Shown one piece after another: positions 23,205 to 33,433 of a stretch of 64,000 nt of DNA; positions within the stretch are counted from its first letter, which is position 1; each line of letters begins with the position of its first letter. Source of the stretch: Tupaia tana (taxonomy: Eukaryota; Chordata; Mammalia; Scandentia; Tupaiidae). The position numbers were made by a program, and so were the translations under genes. The DNA lies in assembly GCA_026018925.1 (NCBI GenBank), contig JAKSZU010000012.1, positions 29,191,814-29,255,813 of the forward strand, given 5' to 3'. Under the pieces are notes generated by a model. That model had not been told where the DNA came from. It searched no databases and was given only the letters and a program-made list of their open reading frames with translations.

Positions 23205-23471
23205 TCTTTTTTTTTCTTTTAGAGAGATTTTTTTTCTACAGGGCGTGCACGCTCATCGACGAGACAAACAGAAAGTGAGAAATCAATCCCCCCCCCCCTC
23301 CCAGGGGGATGGCCATGCTGCCATCTCTTCTCCTCCATTCTCCTCTTGGGATTTTGGGCATGAATGCACACGTGCCCAGTGTGAGTTTCAAGCCACTGGG
23401 TACAGGACTTGAACCATGGTTGGCCATGGGGTAGTCCAGTGACATAACCATTATCCCGTCTGCTGGTCCCA
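23205..23471 (-). repeat. tRNA-derived SINE, long form
   Basis: T-rich start, GAGAGATTTTTTTTCTACAGGG, body complement with a C10 run, B-box complement GGACTTGAACCATGG, end CGTCTGCTGGTCCC. Confidence 0.75.
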
Positions 23472-23879
23472 TGGCTTCAGTTTTTAATTTTAATGAAGTC
23501 TAACTTAACTAATATTTTTCTTCCATCGTTGTGCTTTTGGTTTATAAAAAGTCAGCATGGAGCCCAAGGGGAAGTACTTAGGGGTTCTCCTGTTATCTTC
23601 TTGAAGTCTTTAGTTTTGCATTTTCCATTTATGTCTATGATTATTCGTTTTGAGTTAATTTTTGTGACAAATTAAGATCTAAGTCTAGATTTTCTTTTTC
23701 TTTTTCTTTTTTTTTTTTTTTTTTTGGTCAAAGATTATTTGACTATATTTGTGTTTATCTATCCTATGGATCTTGTACATATTTTGTTAGATTTATTCCT
23801 CAGTATTTTTTAACTAATTTAAGTGGCAAGTGTTTTTAATTTTTTTTCCACACTTCCAGAGTCTTTTATTATATTAGCT

Positions 23880-24490
23880 GTTTCCGCCAGAATTTCTACT
23901 TTTCCTTCTGCTGCCCCTTCCCCGTGTCTCCCAGCTCTGCAGATGGGGCTCACAAACAAGAACAGGGGCCTTGGTCTCCATCGCTCCTGGAGCAAACTGG
24001 TCCCCGATGACTCTGCACCAGACCTGCTGGGAGCCAGGCCGCCAGGTCCCGGCTGCTGCTGTCCATCACTGGAGTGCCAGGGTCCCCCTGGAAACGTGGG
24101 CTGCCATCATCCCGGCTTGGCAGCCTGCACAGCTGAAACAGCAGGGTTGTCCTGAATGACCTTCTCGCTACCCTCAGTGGGCCTGAGTCCCGAAGGCCAC
24201 CCATGGCCACCCACTACGGGCCGGGGGCCAGGCCGTGTGCAGCTGGAGCCAGCACAGTGGATTCACCTGCCCAATAGCCTCCGTGCAAGCTGCTTCCCAC
24301 ACCCTCCCTTGCCACACAGGATCTCAAGAACCCTGACTAGCCCTGGGAGCTGTGTCCAAGGCTGTCTTTTCCCCACAATGTTGCAGATCAGTTATGGCAA
24401 ACCTAACGGGGATGGTGGGAAAAATGTCACTTCAGGGTCCACTTTGACCACAATGGCTATGGTGAAGCAGCTGCAGCTTCAATAAGGGCC
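23880..24490. other. GC-rich block of unknown origin
   Basis: About 600 bp of GC-rich, repeat-free sequence sits between AT-rich DNA and SINEs. A plus-strand open stretch from 23943 reads MGLTNKNRGLGLHRSW and stops at 24153. A different plus frame near 24430-24490 reads HFRVHFDHNGYGEAAAAS. I recognise neither. The abrupt composition change and the coding-like wording in shifting frames suggest a decayed processed pseudogene. No A-tail or target duplication is evident. Confidence 0.4.
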
Positions 24491-24499
24491 GGGAGATTT

Positions 24500-25028
24500 T
24501 TTTTAGAGAATTTTTTACTGTAGGACGCGTGCACTAGCCAAAGAGACAGAAAGTGAGAAATCACCCCTCAAGGGGGATGTCCACACTACAATCCCTTCTC
24601 GACATTCTATCTGGATCTTGGGCACACATGCACATGTGCCCGGCATGAGTTGTTTTAAGCCACCAGGTCCAGAACTCGAACCACAGGTGACTGTGGGAGT
24701 CCAGTGACCTAACCATTATACCATCTGCTGGTCCCAAGAGTTTTAAGCTTTATATTCCAATTGTTTATAGTTGACATATAAGAAAACAATCTTTTTTTCT
24801 TTGTTTAAAAGAGTTTCGCTATAGGGCTATGTGTGCTTGCCAGAGACACAGAGAAAGAAAAAGTGAGAAACCACTTGGCTATGCCACAGTCCCTTCTCCA
24901 TTCTCAGGATTTTGGCCATGCACACACACCCCTGGCATGAGTTTTAAGCCGCCTGGTCCGGGACTCAAACCATGGTTGACCATATGGGAGTTCAGCACCT
25001 TAACCACTACACTACCTGCTGGCCCCAG
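24500..25028 (-). repeat. Two long-form tRNA-derived SINEs
   Basis: 24500-24738 (AGAGAATTTTTTACTGTAGGACG to CATCTGCTGGTCCC) and 24790-25028 (AAGAGTTTCGCTATAGGGC to TACCTGCTGGCCCC). Both have B-box complements (GAACTCGAACCAC, GGACTCAAACCATGG). Confidence 0.75.
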
Positions 25029-25439
25029 CAATAAACTTCTGAATTTAATATTTTTACTTTATAACCTTGCTATAATTACATATTAGTGCTTGTTATTATT
25101 ATTATTATTCTCTGGGATTTTCTACATAAATAATTTTTTTGCCAAGATATATTTCTTCCTTCCAATTTATGCCTTGATCTCCTTTACCTGTCTTAGTGAC
25201 TTAACTAGGACTTTAATACAATCTGAGAGAGAACATTCTTACCTTATTCTGCTCTCAGGGCAAAAGCTTTTATTAGGTCTTTTTTTTTTTTCATTTTGCT
25301 ATGCAAACATGTGCCATGACTTTCCCAACGGCCCAATGTAATAGTTTGTCACCATTGTCTATAATGCTGGCTATCAAGTTGGGGAACTACCTAGTCTGCT
25401 GAGAGTTGTTAGCATAAATGAGTGTTGAATTTTGTGATA

Positions 25440-25698
25440 AGTTTTATTTTTAATTTTTAAAATTTCCAGTGGACACATCAGCTCTCCAGAGAGATAGAAA
25501 GAGAGGGAGGGATAACCTCCCAATGGGGAGTGTTTACACTGCAATCCTCCCTCTGCCATTTTTCCATCATGTCAGGATTTAGGAACATATTTATATGCAC
25601 CATATTTTTTTCAAGCCGCTGGGCCAGGATTCAAACGATGGTGTGCCGTGTGGGACCTGGCTGGCTCCCTTAACCTACTGGGCCATAGGGTGACCCAG
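25440..25698 (-). repeat. Diverged tRNA-derived SINE
   Basis: T-rich left end, CCAGTGGACACATCAGCTCTCC, body complement, B-box complement GGATTCAAACGATGG, end GGCCATAGGGTGACCC. It belongs to the diverged subfamily. Confidence 0.6.
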
Positions 25699-25974
25699 GA
25701 AGTTCCATTTGGAAGGGTGTGAGAAACTTGTGCATTACCCACAGGGGCAGATGGGAAGGTGGCTGAGTATACGCATCTATTAATAGTACCTAGGAGAGGA
25801 GCATGGGCTTGAGAGAAGGGCATACTAAAGTCATGGCCATTAACACGATTGCCAGGGAAGTATGTGTGGGTCAGGCAACTGGCCACTTTAGACAAAAATA
25901 ATTAAACACGTCACACAGTACATGCCTTTGAATCTGTGTGTTTCTGCAGACATTCTGACCATCTCGTTGGGACC

Positions 25975-26190
25975 ATGGTGCAAATACTGTTGATTGCCTA
26001 CTGTCCCATGGGTGCCATGCTCGGCACTTATTTTGCACTGTTTTATTATCTCATTTCCTCCTTACAGCGTCCGAAGTGAGTGCCGTTAATCCCGTTGGCC
26101 AGATTGAGAGAACTGGAACCCAGGGAGTTTCAGTGTCTTGCTCAGGTCAGACAGCTCAGAAGACAGAGCTGAAAGTGACTCTAATGGCTG
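25975..26190 (+). repeat. MIR-like remnant
   Basis: Landmarks TTGATTGCCTACTGTCCCATGG, TCGGCACTTATTTTGCA, TTATTATCTCATTTCCTCCT and a diverged AGTTTCAGTGTCTTGCTCAGGTC in MIR order. Confidence 0.5.
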
Positions 26191-27200
26191 TCCTTTCCCT
26201 CCTACCCCATACTGCGGGATAGTGCCCACAGTGTCAGGCACAGAGAGAAAACTGCGAGTGAGTGGAATGAGTGCAGGGGCCCCGAGGTCAGACTGCGGGC
26301 TGCCTCTCCTGGTCTGCAGGGCCAGCTGAGGCTGAGCAGCAGTCTGCCAGGCCTAAAGCCTGTTGGCCTGAAGTGCCTAGCCTTGGGCTCAGTCTCCTGC
26401 TGGGAGAACCTCCAGTCTCAAGGGAGCCTCCAGTCTTCAGGCAGTGCTGGCAGAGCCGGAAGGGTGGTTACACCTGTCTTGCAAAGCCCTGGTCCCTCAT
26501 ACCTTTAAGTCCTAGTCTTCCACAGATCCTCACTCCACAGCCCCGTACTCCCATCCCCCAGATGGCCCTGAGCTGAGCCTGTGTGCAGCTTTACAGAATG
26601 TGAATAATTCAGGTCCCGGTGGACTGAGGTGTCAGTTTCACTTGCTGTGTTCCCATGGGCACTGGTGTCCCAACCATGTCATGAAGCTAATAAAAGGGCA
26701 AAGGGGGAGGAATTGCTGTCCTGTGCTTCAGACCCCAGGGCCTGATGGCATCCTTGCCCCTTGTTCTGCTGAGACAGCAGCAGCCCCCCTGGGCCTAGGT
26801 CAGGGACTAAAGTCAGAGCTGAAATGGAGGACGAGAAAGGGGGAAGGAGTAGGAGGCAGCAGGATGGTCAGGCAGGCAGCTGGGGAAAGAGTTACAGAGG
26901 GAAAGACAAGGAAATAGAGTCAGTGAGATGTGAAGGCGGAGAGGGAGGACAGGGAGGGCAAAAAGGGCAGAGGCCAAGAGAAACAGCGGATGCTGAGGAC
27001 CAAGCACTGAAATCCAAGAGCAGCAGAAACGGGAGAGGCCAATCAGCAGAGGGCTCTAGGGCTCCCTTCCAGAAGTGTCAGTTTTCCTTCTAACTTCCAG
27101 CGACTGTCACGCCATCCTTACCAGCTGGGCCCAGTGTTGCCCTAGGTCTGGGCAGGAGGCATTGGCCCCAAAACCTGCCCCACCTCGCTGTGGCCGAGCC

Positions 27201-30200
27201 ATGAGGCCTGGGAGCCAGCAGTTCCGCGTGGGCCTTCTGCTCCTGCTCCTGCTCCCTGCAGGTATGCAGCTCCGACAGGCAGCCCTCACCTACCTTGGTG
27301 TTTCTGCTCTTCCGGTCCTCCCCAGCCTCCCTGCCACTGTCTCCTTAGCCTGCTCCTCAGTACCTGTGCGGGCGCCAGCGCTCTACCTGGGCAGTTGAGG
27401 GATGCTAAGGAGGCTGAAAGGAGATGTGTGTGGCTGGGGTGGGAGCAGGGGTGAGGACTTCCATAGAGAGGGCTGGAGGAGTCAGAGGGACCAGATCACA
27501 AAGGACCTAAAGGCCAGGTCAGTGCTTTATCCTGTGGCCAATGGGAGCCACGGAAGGGTTTGAAGTCGCCGAGGGGCCTGGTCAGATCTGCATGTTTACA
27601 CACTTGGTCTGTGGGAAGTGTGGATGGCACTAGGAGGCGAGCCTGAGGCCGGGGGGGGGGGGGCGGGGGGCAAAGGGAACCTCCTGCTGCTGCTGTGGCT
27701 GCAGTCCACACCAGAGAGGACGGGCCTGCCTAGGGAGGAGGGGATGGGTCCACACCAGGCCCGTAGCAGGCTTTGGAGGATCCTGCAGGATTGATTTGGA
27801 AACTGCCTGGATTGCGGGCGCAGGAGCAGGGAGAGGGAAAAGGGAAGGGTCATTCCCAGGTTTGGGTGCTGAGGTCCCTGGGGTGCTGTGGGCTGAAAAG
27901 GCAACATGGGAGAAGATAAGGAGCAGGGTTCAGAGCATGGGAGGAGAAAGCGAGTTTGTATTTGGGGTTTACAGAAGTTTCAGGTGCCTGTAGGAAATTC
28001 AGGAGTGCACTGTCAAATAGTGCATGGGTCTTTAGCTCAGGAGAAAACCCAAGGCTGAAGACAAGGAGAGTGCCAAGGACCAGATTCTTAAACTGGGAGA
28101 AATGTGCATCACAAAAGCCCAGAGAAGAGTGTGTTCTCAGAGCAGGGAATGTCCCTAGTGTCAGAAGCTTTGAAGAAACTCACAGGTGCAGGTGCAGATG
28201 TGGGAACGTGTTTGAAACTGGAGGGGCAGGGCATCAGGTTGCTGAATGCCTGGGTAATAGGTTGGATTCCTGGGGCCCTTGGGGCCCTCCAGCATTTGTG
28301 GCAGAACATGCAGAACCCAGGTCCTTGGGAAGGGAAGGGTAGGGAAGAAATGTGTCAGTCTTGCTCCAAAAGATAACACCAATTCACTGGGCAGGGGAGA
28401 GGGTGGTGGAGTGGGGAGAAGGGCAGGCCAGGGAGGAAATACAGTTGCAGCTAGAGAGACAGAGGGCAGACACCAGAAGGGCCATGCAGAAGGCAATGAG
28501 ATGGTGGAGCAGGTGACAGGCCCCAGCCCTGGGACTGGAGGGTATAAGCAGAGGCCCCCGGACTAGGTCATAGATAGACATCCTTCTTACTGATCCCCCA
28601 GCGTGCTTGGCAGCCGAGGGCAGGCTGGCTCACAAACTGTTCCACGACCTCTTTGCCAACTACACAAGTGCCCTGAGACCTGTGGCAGACACAGACCAGA
28701 CCCTGAATGTGACCCTGGAGGTGACACTGTCCCAGATCATCGACATGGTACGTTTTGATGGTGGTTGGTTGCAGAGTGCTTCCACAAATAGTGTCAAGGA
28801 ATGAAGGGGTGAGAGACAGGGGTTATACGCCACACTGTCATCTTTCTGTAAAAGCTCATGTTCACAGCAGTTGCTAAGTGCTGGGTACTAACTGTTGGGT
28901 GCCCACTGTGTGCCCAACACTTTGCACATCTGAACGCACTGAATTGCTGCCAAGCAGGAAGTAACTGCTGAGGAAACTGAGGCCAGCAGAGACGACTCCA
29001 CCAAGGTCACATAGCAAGGTCAGGCTTAGGTGGGAGCCGGGCTGAATTGGGCAGTCGGGGTTTGCGGGTGTTGACCAGAACACCACAGGTGAGTTTGCAC
29101 AAACAGGAGAGGGTTTTTATACACGTGTCCCCATCTGTGTCCACTCCCTGCTGCCCACTAGGACGAGCGGAACCAGGTGCTGACACTGTACCTGTGGATC
29201 CGGCAGGAGTGGACGGATGCCTACCTACAATGGGATCCTGAGGCCTATGGTGGCCTGGATGCCATCCGCATCCCCAGCAGCCTCGTGTGGCGGCCAGACA
29301 TTGTCCTCTACAACAAGTACTGCTTGCTCCCCTGCCCCCACCCCCAACAGTTGCTCTTAGCTGGGAGGAGTGCTATGCCCACCGCCTAACTGGTGGTTCT
29401 GCTGGCCCATAGCTTTCCTCTAGGGCCCTTGGAAGCTGCCAGGAGCACACCTCGCTCAGAGTGTTCATGGCACCCCCACTCCAGGTTGCCCAGGCCTACC
29501 AGGGCTGAATGTCTTCTGGGAACCCACGGTGTGTTCAGGGCCAGTTCTAAGAGAGCATCTGTCTACGGCACAGCTCAGGGTAGGCCAGCTCCCAGATTCA
29601 GGGCTCCTCCAGGCCTAGCCCTCTGGAGCACCCTATATGTGTCTCCCAGCTGATGCAAGGCCACAGATTTTCCCCAGGCCCCTCTACGGGTTTAGCAGGA
29701 GACTCCAGCAGCAGCAAGGAAGTTACCATGCTGCTGTGGAGAGCCACCTGCGGCTTTTGCAAAGACCTTCCACGGTGCCCTGGACAATAGATCTTCGTCC
29801 CTTCTAGAACCCAGAGGGGGAGGGCACTCGGTGCTGACCCCGAGGCTTCGCGGGGGGTGGTATGGCCCCTCTTAGGTACACAGCCCCTTCAGGGACATCT
29901 GCCCCGGGGGCTGCTCCTCCAGCGCGGCTGCCTGGGTGAGTCCTGTCCCGCCTGCCCGCAGGGCGGACGCGCAGCCGCAGGCCTCAGCCAGCACTAACGT
30001 GGTGCTGCGACATGACGGCGCGGTGCGCTGGGACGCCCCGGCCATCACCCGCAGCTCATGTCGCGTAGACGTGTCGGCCTTCCCGTTCGACGCGCAGCGC
30101 TGCGGCCTGACGTTCGGCTCCTGGACGCACGGCGGGCACCAGCTGGACGTGAGGCCACGCGGCGCCGCCGCCAGCCTGGCTGACTTCGTGGAGAACGTGG

Positions 30201-31595
30201 AGTGGCGCGTGCTGGGCATGCCTGCACGGCGGCGCGTGCTCACCTACGGCTGCTGCTCCGAGCCCTACCCCGACGTGACCTTCACGCTGCTGCTGCGCCG
30301 CCGCGCCGCCGCCTACGTGTGCAACCTGCTGCTGCCCTGCGTGCTCATCTCGCTGCTCGCACCTCTCGCCTTCCACCTGCCCGCCGACTCGGGCGAGAAA
30401 GTGTCGCTCGGCGTCACCGTGCTGCTGGCGCTCACTGTCTTCCAGCTGCTCCTGGCCGAGAGCATGCCGCCCGCAGAGAGCGTGCCGCTCATCGGTGAGT
30501 GCCCGGGCCTGCCCCTCCCTTGCTGAGGTGCACGCGGGTCCCCACCAGTGCAGGGCCCGGAGCGCAGAGCGAGGGCGCTGGGCAGGCAGAGTGGCTCCAG
30601 CCTCAGTGTGTCAGGGGCTGCAGCCTGGGAGCATGCCCTCCCGTGGAGACTGAGAGGGGAGTGGCCCCCTTCCAAGAAGAACACCCCTCACCACGAGGGG
30701 CGGAACTGGTCGACCTTTTCACAAAACCTTGGGAGAAAGGCAGCCACAGACCGGTAATTGGCACGTGTATGGGGTGCTTGCTGGGCGCCAGGCATGCTCC
30801 TAAGCACTTTTATTAGCCCAGCCCAGCATCGCCCCAGTCTAGGAGGTAGGTCCTTGTTATCCCAGCTTACGTGGGTCAAGTCACTTCTGTAACTACCTCA
30901 GAGCCTGTCGTGGACTGCGTGCAGCCTCCCGTGCCAGGGGCACCGTGAGGGAACAGAAGCATCTAGAAGGCAGTTGTAGGAATGAGAGATGGGGAGACTT
31001 TGGCTTTTACTTCCTGCTTCCATCCTTGGGGCTGGGAGCTTCCTGCAAGCTCTTGGTTCCTATTTGTGCAGAGACAGCTGGAGGGCTGGGGTCCTCATGT
31101 TCCTGTTTTGGGCCCCAGCTGGCTCTTTCTCTTGCAGGGAAGTACTACATGGCCACGATGACCATGGTCACATTCTCAACAGCACTCACCATCCTTATCA
31201 TGAACCTGCATTACTGTGGTCCCAGTGCCCGCCCGGTGCCGGCCTGGGCGCGGGCCCTCCTGCTGGGACACCTGGCACGGGGCCTGTGTGTGCGGGAACG
31301 AGGAGAGCCCTGTGGGCAGTCCAGGCTCCCTGAGTCAGCTCCCAGCCCCCAGCCTCCCGAGGGAGGGGCTAGGCCCCCAGAAAGCCCTTGCCATGAGCCC
31401 CGGTGTCTGTGCCACCAGGAAGCCCTCCTGCACCACGTAGCCACCATCGCCAACACCTTCCGTAGTCACCGGGCTGCCCAGCGCCGCCATGAAGACTGGA
31501 AGCGCTTGGCTCGCGTGATGGACCGCTTCTTCTTGGGCATTTTCTTCTTCATGGCCTTGCTCATGAGCCTCCTGGTGCTAGTGCAGGCCCTGTGA
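27201..31595 (+). CDS. CHRNA10: CHRNA10, nicotinic acetylcholine receptor alpha-10 subunit, complete
   Basis: Cys-loop ligand-gated channel subunit that pairs with alpha-9 in cochlear and vestibular hair cells and mediates efferent cholinergic inhibition. Coding exons 27201-27261, 28602-28747, 29162-29316, 29962-30494 and 31138-31595 sum to 1353 bp, 450 aa, the same length as human. The ATG at 27201 begins a leucine-rich signal peptide (MRPGSQQF...LLLLLLLPA). The Cys-loop [15 protein letters not shown] is near residues 154-168, and the paired cysteines that define an alpha subunit, [11 protein letters not shown], are near 218-219. M1 follows [10 protein letters not shown]2 is inside [21 protein letters not shown]3 follows [11 protein letters not shown], and M4 precedes the C-terminal LLVLVQAL. 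All junctions are GT-AG. Exon 4 is very GC- and CpG-rich. It looks fully functional. Its transcript converges on ART1. Confidence 0.97.
27270..28560 (+). repeat. CHRNA10 intron 1, with an L2-like remnant at about 27470-27910
   Basis: The wording matches the L2 3' region: CACAAAGGACCTAAAGGCCAGG, then CCAATGGGAGCCACGGAAGGG and GCCTGGTCAGATCTGCATGTT, followed by a loosely L2-like tract. A G12CG6-type run at 27651-27670 interrupts it. No exon-like frame is convincing between 27262 and 28601. Confidence 0.5.
28870..29060 (+). repeat. MIR-like remnant in CHRNA10 intron 2
   Basis: CACAGCAGTTGCTAAGTGCTG, CCACTGTGTGCCCAACACTTT, GAGGAAACTGAGGCCAGCAG and CAAGGTCACATAGCAAGGTC in MIR order. Confidence 0.6.
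30750..30900 (+). repeat. MIR-like remnant in CHRNA10 intron 4
   Basis: GGTGCTTGCTGGGCGCCAGGC, CCTAAGCACTTTTATTAGCC and GGAGGTAGGTCCTTGTTATCC in MIR order. Confidence 0.55.
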
Positions 31596-32140
31596 GGACG
31601 GGGGTGGACCCCAGAGCCCCTGCAGCCATGGCACTGCGCATGGAGATGCCGGGCCAGGCAGAGGTCGGTCCTTAGAGAGGCCAGCTGGTCTCTCCCCATC
31701 GCCCCATCCCCGTCGTCCCTGAGAGCCTGGGACACCCTTTCTTCTGGACCAGTGCTACAGCCCTCACAAAGCACGTGGGAGCACTCACCTGTGCACCCTA
31801 ACTAACAGGAGTCCAGAGCCTGCTGCTCCCCACTCCCAAAGAGGGACGCTAAGAAGCATTGAGATCTGAGTGCTGCCTTGAAGGGACAGAATTCAGTGTC
31901 CACGCTGGCCGTCGGAGTTCTTGGTGAAGGGTGCAGGTTATCATCTAAGAAACGGAATCACTGTTTCCTGTCTCCTGCTTCCTAGGCAGCTGCTGTCCTA
32001 GGAACCTGGTCTTCCCTGTCGCTGCCTAGGAGCTCAGGAAGGAGAATGGGGACTCATGGTCTAGTTTCTAGAGCGAGAGGCCTTACAGACATTTGATCTC
32101 AAAGCCCTAAGTCATAATAAAGTAAGCGTGTTCCCAGCAC
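31596..32140 (+). other. CHRNA10: CHRNA10 3' UTR with AATAAA at 32116-32121
   Basis: The first AATAAA downstream of the CHRNA10 stop lies at 32116-32121 in CATAATAAAGTAAGCGTG, followed by a GT-rich stretch typical of a downstream element. The ART1 stop on the other strand is 1.3 kb away. Confidence 0.75.
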
Positions 32141-32354
32141 ATCCTCGATGTCCTGTCTTACCTCTGGGCCTGTGGTGGGAGTTGGGGATCTGTGATTTTC
32201 TGTCTAGAGACGGGTCTTCAGGACTCACAGGTCAGCAGAAATTGCATCTCTGCGGACACAAACGTGACCGGGATTTGACCGAGAGCCTGGGAGAGAGCCT
32301 ATAGCTCTTTCTGCCATCTCTCCTGCTCTCATTCCTCCTGAATTAGCTATTGTC

Positions 32355-32800
32355 CTGGGGGGTTAGCAGGTGGCGTGATGGTTAAAAGTGCTAGATTCCC
32401 ACATAGCCAACCGTGGTTTGAGTCCTGGACCTGGCGACTTGCTTTTTCACTTTCCCTTTCTCTCTCTCTCTCTCTCTCTCTGGTCAAAAAAAAAATTTTT
32501 TTTTAGAGGTTTTTTCGCTATAGGGAGCATGCGCTCGCCAGACAGACAGAGAGAGACATAGAGACAGAAAGGAGAAATCACCCCCCAGGGGGGATGGCCA
32601 CACCGCAATTCTCCTCCATTCTCCTCTCGGGATCTTGGGCACGCATGCACACGTGCCTGGCGTGAGTTTTAAGCCACCGGGTCCGGGATGCAAACCATGG
32701 TCGACTATGTGGGAGTCCAACGACATAGCCATTATGCTAACTGCTGGTTCCCTCTGGTCAAAATTTTTAAAATAATAGTAATAACCATAATTAAATAAAT
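32355..32800 (+). repeat. Short-form SINE split by a nested long-form SINE
   Basis: The outer plus copy starts at GGGGGGTTAGCAGGTGGCGTG and reaches CTCTGGTCAAAA near 32491. The minus long-form copy occupies about 32500-32752 (TTTAGAGGTTTTTTCGCTATAGGG to CTAACTGCTGGTTCC). CTCTGGTCAAAA then appears again at 32753, followed by the remaining AT-rich tail. This is a target duplication of at least 12 bases. Confidence 0.85.
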
Positions 32801-33433
32801 AATTATTTTAAAAAAATGAGCTATTGTCCTCTCCACTCCACACTGACTCTCTGAGTGTCCAAGATGGGTGGACACTCAGAGACCATTCCCAGGTCTTTGT
32901 TCCTTTCTAACCACACATTTCCTGGCACCATCTCTGTGCCTCAGATCCGGAGCCTGCCCTCAGGAAGCTGACAGTCTGAAGTGGGAGACATGTGGACCTG
33001 TGGTATAGGGAAGCACCCAGGGGCCTGCTGGAGTTCAGAGGCCAGGCCCTGTGCCCAGCAGGGTGCGAGAGGCCTGAAGGAGTGGCAGGCGCTTTCCTGA
33101 TGGGCATGTGCGGCCTTTGAGTAGCACCAACAAGTGCCATGGCAGGTGCTTTCCTCCCACATGAGCTAAGGTCTCTTCTGTCTGAGTGAGTTGCAGCCCG
33201 TCCTGGGGTTCCCTCACCTCTATGCAGAATCTCACTCCCAGAGCCCTGTGTGAGGTTCAGTCCCCAGATTCTGTCCTGTTTCTCCGCCAGCAGGTCTGGC
33301 AGATGCCAGGGAATTTCCTAGAGTTCCCTGCAGATGGGGTGACCAAGGGTCTTGGCTGTACCGACGCACACATGTGGCCAACATCGTCAGGTTGGGGAGA
33401 GGCAGCAGGCGAGGCTGTTTGGAGCCTGGTAGT

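Noticed and set aside
30056-30376. Long antisense frames over CHRNA10 exon 4
   Set aside because: High GC content suppresses stops. The plus frame matches CHRNA10 exactly.
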